A DNA stretch of 45,678 bases from assembly GCF_000282455.1 (NCBI RefSeq), contig NZ_AKJG01000012.1, positions 1 through 45,678 of the forward strand, read 5' to 3'. Shown here piece by piece: positions 42,615-45,678 of this stretch; the stretch's first letter is position 1, and each line of letters starts with the position of its first letter. The notes beneath the pieces are model-generated. The model saw only the letters and a list, made by a program, of their open reading frames with translations, was not told where the DNA came from and made no database searches. A program made the position numbers and the translations under genes. This DNA comes from Pseudomonas sp. GM74. Lineage in GTDB: Bacteria; Pseudomonadota; Gammaproteobacteria; Pseudomonadales; Pseudomonadaceae.

Positions 42615-43235
42615 TCAGGGCTCCAACCCGATCCCCCGCAAAATCACACTGGTCACCGTCTGCACCGCTTTCTCGAACTGCATGTCCGACAACGGCTGAT
42701 GATCATTGAGAATATTCACCTGGTGATCGAAGTCGGCGTAGTGCTGGGTCGACGCCCAGATCATGTACAGCAGGCTCGACGGCTCCACCGGCAGGATGCG
42801 TTTGTCGTCCACCCACTGGCGGATTTTCGCTTCCTTCATCTTGGCCCAGTCGTACAGGCTCGCATCCAGCGCTTCGCCGAGGGTCGGCGCGCCATGGATG
42901 ATTTCGTTGGCCCAGACTTTCGAGCCATACGGCCGGCTGCGGGAGTGGTTCATCTTGGCGCGGATGTAGCTGCTGAGTACCACGCGCGGGTCATCGAACA
43001 TCTCGAAGCACAGCGCGTCCTGCTTCCAGACTTCCAGCAAGTCGAAGAGCACGGCGCTGTACAGCTCGGTCTTGGTGCTGAAGTAATAGTGCAGGTTGGA
43101 GCGCGGCAGTTGCACTTCAGCGGCGATGTCGGCCATGGCGGTGCTGCCAAAGCCCTTTTCAGCGAAGACTTTTTCCGCCCCCAGCAGGATTTTTTCGACG
43201 TTACTGCGACGAATCTCGATCTTGTGATTGCCCAT
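42615..43235 (-). CDS. RutR-like TetR-family regulator
   Basis: 206 residues from ATG 43235 (MGNHKIEIRRSNVEKILLGAEKVFAEKG). The TetR helix-turn-helix is at about 10-60 (TAMADIAAEVQLPRSNLHYYFSTKTELY). The C-terminal half (SKVWANEIIHGAPTLGEAL, WASTQHYADFDHQV) resembles the RutR/YcdC ligand domain, which in E. coli binds uracil or thymine. Its location at the end of the pyrimidine-degradation genes suggests it senses pyrimidines and controls the divergent hydA/NCS1 region. It is transcribed convergent to preA. Confidence 0.9.
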   Translation of the reverse strand: MGNHKIEIRRSNVEKILLGAEKVFAEKGFGSTAMADIAAEVQLPRSNLHYYFSTKTELYSAVLFDLLEVWKQDALCFEMFDDPRVVLSSYIRAKMNHSRSRPYGSKVWANEIIHGAPTLGEALDASLYDWAKMKEAKIRQWVDDKRILPVEPSSLLYMIWASTQHYADFDHQVNILNDHQPLSDMQFEKAVQTVTSVILRGIGLEP

Positions 43236-43372
43236 GCGGATCCCCGACAACAACGTTGAGCAAGACTAGCATCCGCTCTGGAATGCGGCGACAGGGGAAA
43301 ACGAAACTTCGTACAGCCGCTGTCGTGAAGCTAAACTCTGCGCACTTGGAAACTGCCTGAGGTCCCTCCACG

Positions 43373-43738
43373 ATGCTGCTCAAGAAAACCCTGACCATCA
43401 CGGCCCTGCTCGGCTCGCTGCTCGCCGCTTCTTCGGTGTTGGCCCACGCCCACCTGAAAAGCCAGACACCGGCCGCCGACAGCACCGTGGCCGCGCCGGC
43501 GCAATTGCGCCTGGAGTTCTCCGAAGGTATCGAGGCCAGTTTCACCAAAGTCACGTTGACGCGGGATGGCGCACCGGTGGCGGTCAAAGCGCTGACCACC
43601 GAAGGCAGCGATAAAAAGACCCTGATCGTCACCCCGGCCGCGCCGTTGACTGCTGGCGCCTACAAAGTCGAATGGCACGCCGTGTCCGTCGACACCCATA
43701 AAAGCGAAGGTGCCTACGCCTTCAAGGTCGGCCAGTAA
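43373..43738 (+). CDS. copC: Copper-binding periplasmic protein CopC (YobA-like)
   Basis: A 121-residue secreted protein with a signal peptide cleaved after about Ala24 (SSVLA), leaving a mature N-terminal His (HAHLKSQTP), the first Cu(II) ligand. Other likely ligands, Asp107 and His109, sit in VSVDTHKSEGAY. This is the Cu(II)-only type; there is no Met-rich Cu(I) loop. It is followed 3 bases later by copD; together they move copper across the inner membrane. Confidence 0.93.
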   Translation: MLLKKTLTITALLGSLLAASSVLAHAHLKSQTPAADSTVAAPAQLRLEFSEGIEASFTKVTLTRDGAPVAVKALTTEGSDKKTLIVTPAAPLTAGAYKVEWHAVSVDTHKSEGAYAFKVGQ

Positions 43739-43741
43739 TTC

Positions 43742-44599
43742 ATGGCGAGTGCGCTGGTGCTGTGCCGCTTCCTGCATTTCATCGTGGTGCTGATGCTGTT
43801 CGGGGGCTGGGTGTTCAGGCCCTTGCTGGCAAATGGCGAAACCGCACTGGATCATCGGCTGACACGAACCTCCCGTTGGCTGGCCGTGGTGGCACTGGCC
43901 AGCGGGGTCTGCTGGTTGTTGCTGATTACCGCGAGCATGGCCGGCGCCTGGGACGCGGCCTTCGATCCGTCGACCCTGCACCTGGTTCTGGGCAATACCT
44001 TTTTCGGCCAGGTCTGGCGCTGGCATTTGCTGATCAACCTGCTGTTGCTGGCGTTGTTGCTGACCCCACTGCGCGCCAGCCTTGCGCTGCGCCTGATCCT
44101 CAGCGGCCTGCTGCTGGCCACCCTGGCCCCGGTCGGCCACGGCGCCATGCTCGATGGCGCCGCAGGGCGGTTGCTGATCCTCAATCAACTCATTCACTTG
44201 ATCTGCGTGGGTGCCTGGCTCGGCGGCTTGATGCTGCTGGTGATGATCTTGCGTCAACCCGATGGGCATTCGATCCGCGTGATGCTGCAGCGCTTCAGCG
44301 GCGTCGGTTACGGCCTGGTCGCCGGGCTGCTGATCACCGGGCTGATCAATGTGCGGGTGCTCACCGGGGCGTTCTGGCCGACGCCGCTGTTCAGCGGGTT
44401 CGCCTTGATCCTGTTGATCAAGGCCGCGCTGGTGATGGCGATGCTGGGCCTGGCGTTGTTCCATCGGCTGCGCATCAATGATTGTGAGCTGCGTGTGCAA
44501 GCATTGCGCGCCAGCGTAATGCTGGAGTGGATGCTGGGGCTTGGCGCAGTGGCGGCGGTTTCATTGCTGGGCACCCTGCCGCCGATGATTTCCAGCTGA
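43742..44599 (+). CDS. copD: Copper resistance/uptake membrane protein CopD
   Basis: A 285-residue inner-membrane protein with about eight hydrophobic segments. It begins with LVLCRFLHFIVVLMLFGGWVF and includes LLILNQLIHLICVGAWLGGL, the His-containing CopD core. It works with CopC, probably in copper import into the cytosol. It is tightly spaced behind copC and convergent with the TSUP gene. Confidence 0.92.
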   Translation: MASALVLCRFLHFIVVLMLFGGWVFRPLLANGETALDHRLTRTSRWLAVVALASGVCWLLLITASMAGAWDAAFDPSTLHLVLGNTFFGQVWRWHLLINLLLLALLLTPLRASLALRLILSGLLLATLAPVGHGAMLDGAAGRLLILNQLIHLICVGAWLGGLMLLVMILRQPDGHSIRVMLQRFSGVGYGLVAGLLITGLINVRVLTGAFWPTPLFSGFALILLIKAALVMAMLGLALFHRLRINDCELRVQALRASVMLEWMLGLGAVAAVSLLGTLPPMISS

Positions 44600-44629
44600 C
44601 AACCCCATCTCCATCGAGCGCTGCAAGAC

Positions 44630-45430
44630 TCAGGCACGCACCAGCATGTAAACGGCGACGACCAGACAGACACTGGCGAACCCAAGCTGCAACGCCCGCG
44701 CCGGCACCCGTGCGCAGAGCTTGCGGCCGATGATCATGCCGACGATGCTGGAGACGATGAAGGCAATGCCCAAACCGTCGATGCGCACCCCGGCATTGAA
44801 CGCGCCGATCACGCCGATGGCCGAAATCAGGCTGATCACCATCAGCGAGGTCGCGATGATTCCGCGCATCTGCACGTCGGTCAGTTGCTTGAAGGCCGGG
44901 ACAATCAGAAAGCCGCCGCCCACCCCCAGCAATCCCGAGACCACGCCGGTCACTGCCCCGAGCGCGGCGAGGGTCGCGGTGCATTTGGCGGTCCAGGAAA
45001 AGCGCCCGGTCTGTTGATCGAGCATGCAGTTCTTCTGGCCCCAGTTGGCCTGACCATGATCGCTGGGACCCTCGTCCTTGCGCTCACGGCGCAACATCCG
45101 CCCGGCCACCACGACCATCAGCAGGCTGAACAGGATCATCAGGATTTTTTCCGGCAACCGGTGGGCAAAGTAGATGCCCAGCGGCGAAAACACCGCGCCC
45201 AGCGCGGCGATCAGCAACGCCGCGCGATAACGCACCAGGCCGTGGCGCAATCCGTCGATGGCACCGACCGCCGCCGCACTGCCCACCGCAAACAACGCCA
45301 CCGGAGCGGCCTGGGTCATGCTCCAGCCCAACCCCAACACCAGGGCCGGGACCGCAAGGATACCGCCGCCAGCGCCAGTCAAGCCGAGCACCAACCCCAT
45401 CACTACACCAAACAGACTTGCCAGCAACAT
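44630..45430 (-). CDS. TSUP-family (TauE/SafE) membrane transporter
   Basis: A 266-residue inner-membrane protein with two homologous halves of hydrophobic segments. The repeats show the family pattern LVLGLTGAGGGILAVPAL near the N-terminus and VVSGLLGVGGGFLIVPAF in the second half. A hydrophilic loop (about 115-150) links them. TSUP proteins export or import sulfur compounds such as sulfite. It lies 9 bases after a flavoprotein resembling sulfide:quinone reductase, suggesting removal of a sulfur oxidation product. Confidence 0.92.
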   Translation of the reverse strand: MLLASLFGVVMGLVLGLTGAGGGILAVPALVLGLGWSMTQAAPVALFAVGSAAAVGAIDGLRHGLVRYRAALLIAALGAVFSPLGIYFAHRLPEKILMILFSLLMVVVAGRMLRRERKDEGPSDHGQANWGQKNCMLDQQTGRFSWTAKCTATLAALGAVTGVVSGLLGVGGGFLIVPAFKQLTDVQMRGIIATSLMVISLISAIGVIGAFNAGVRIDGLGIAFIVSSIVGMIIGRKLCARVPARALQLGFASVCLVVAVYMLVRA

Positions 45431-45439
45431 AGGGAGTTC

Positions 45440-45678
45440 TCAGTCGACCTTGGTCACACGTGTCAGCCACTCGCGGCCCTTGAGCATGCCGTTCCAGTAG
45501 AACCACGGTAGCAGTGTCGCCTTCAGCCACCACGCCGAGCGGCGCGGGGTCGTCGGGTCAAGGGGAAAGGTCGGCAGTAACTTGCCCGCGTACCCGAACT
45601 CGGCAAGGATCACCTTGCCTTTCTCAACCGTCAGCGGGCAGGAGCCATAGCCGTCGTACTTCAGCGGCAGCGGCTGCC
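45440..45678 (-). CDS. FAD-dependent pyridine nucleotide-disulfide oxidoreductase, 3' part (SQR-like)
   Basis: Only the last 79 or so codons are in the window; the gene runs off the right edge. The translated end reads QPLPLKYDGYGSCPLTVEKG, then LAEFGYAGKLLPTFPLDP, then WWLKATLLPWFYWNGMLKGREW, ending in TRVTKVD. This matches the C-terminal membrane-associating part of sulfide:quinone oxidoreductase-like flavoproteins. The cysteine in GSCP is the conserved redox-type position. It is co-transcribed with the TSUP gene. Confidence 0.82.
   Translation of the reverse strand, partial: QPLPLKYDGYGSCPLTVEKGKVILAEFGYAGKLLPTFPLDPTTPRRSAWWLKATLLPWFYWNGMLKGREWLTRVTKVD

Overview
The window is chromosomal DNA of a Pseudomonas, most likely of the P. 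fluorescens group. The evidence is high GC with strong GC3 bias, the Pseudomonas-type AcnB, an H3-like type VI secretion (T6SS) cluster, and about nine copies of the GTGGGAGCGGGCTTGC-type REP palindrome. No integrase, transposase, rRNA, tRNA or CRISPR array was seen.

Left end (1-9356): a DUF1289 protein, aconitase B with a structured leader and a terminator, a SulP anion transporter, an HAAAP-family amino-acid permease with a clear terminator, a tautomerase plus TetR regulator pair, and a D-2-hydroxyacid dehydrogenase whose stop codon shares bases with the convergent tssA stop.

T6SS island (9353-29967): a compact, complete structural cluster in two divergent units. On the minus strand are tssJ-tssK-tssL-tssM-tssA. 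On the plus strand are tssB-tssC-hcp-tssE-tssF-tssG-tssH(clpV), then cargo genes, vgrG, a MORN-repeat protein and a PAAR-like (DUF4280) tip on the opposite strand. No Fha, PpkA/PppA, TagF, TagQRST or sigma-54 activator gene lies in the window. Between clpV and vgrG sit two genes with toxin-like folds: a stand-alone zinc deaminase (CxE...PCxxC) and an endonuclease/exonuclease/phosphatase (EEP, DNase I-fold) protein with all expected catalytic residues. No recognisable immunity gene accompanies them; this is the most novel-looking part of the window. The tssB leader can form two mutually exclusive hairpins, one of which would bury the Shine-Dalgarno sequence.

Middle (30158-34674): an APH-type phosphotransferase plus SDR pair, a small lipoprotein, a PAS-LuxR regulator, and an AhpD-like protein plus ECF41-type sigma factor operon. 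Its upstream DNA carries a close match to the ECF41 promoter, and the sigma factor has a REP-derived C-terminal tail.

Pyrimidine catabolism (34769-43235): a near-complete reductive uracil/thymine pathway. It has an NCS1 importer, dihydropyrimidine dehydrogenase PreT/PreA, dihydropyrimidinase, an M20-family N-carbamoyl amidohydrolase and a RutR-like TetR regulator. The 541-bp divergent control region holds a perfect 11-bp inverted repeat. REP pairs of an inverted architecture occupy three gene gaps of this locus.

Right end (43373-45678): copC-copD, then a TSUP-family exporter transcribed behind a truncated flavoprotein (sulfide:quinone reductase-like), suggesting sulfur handling.
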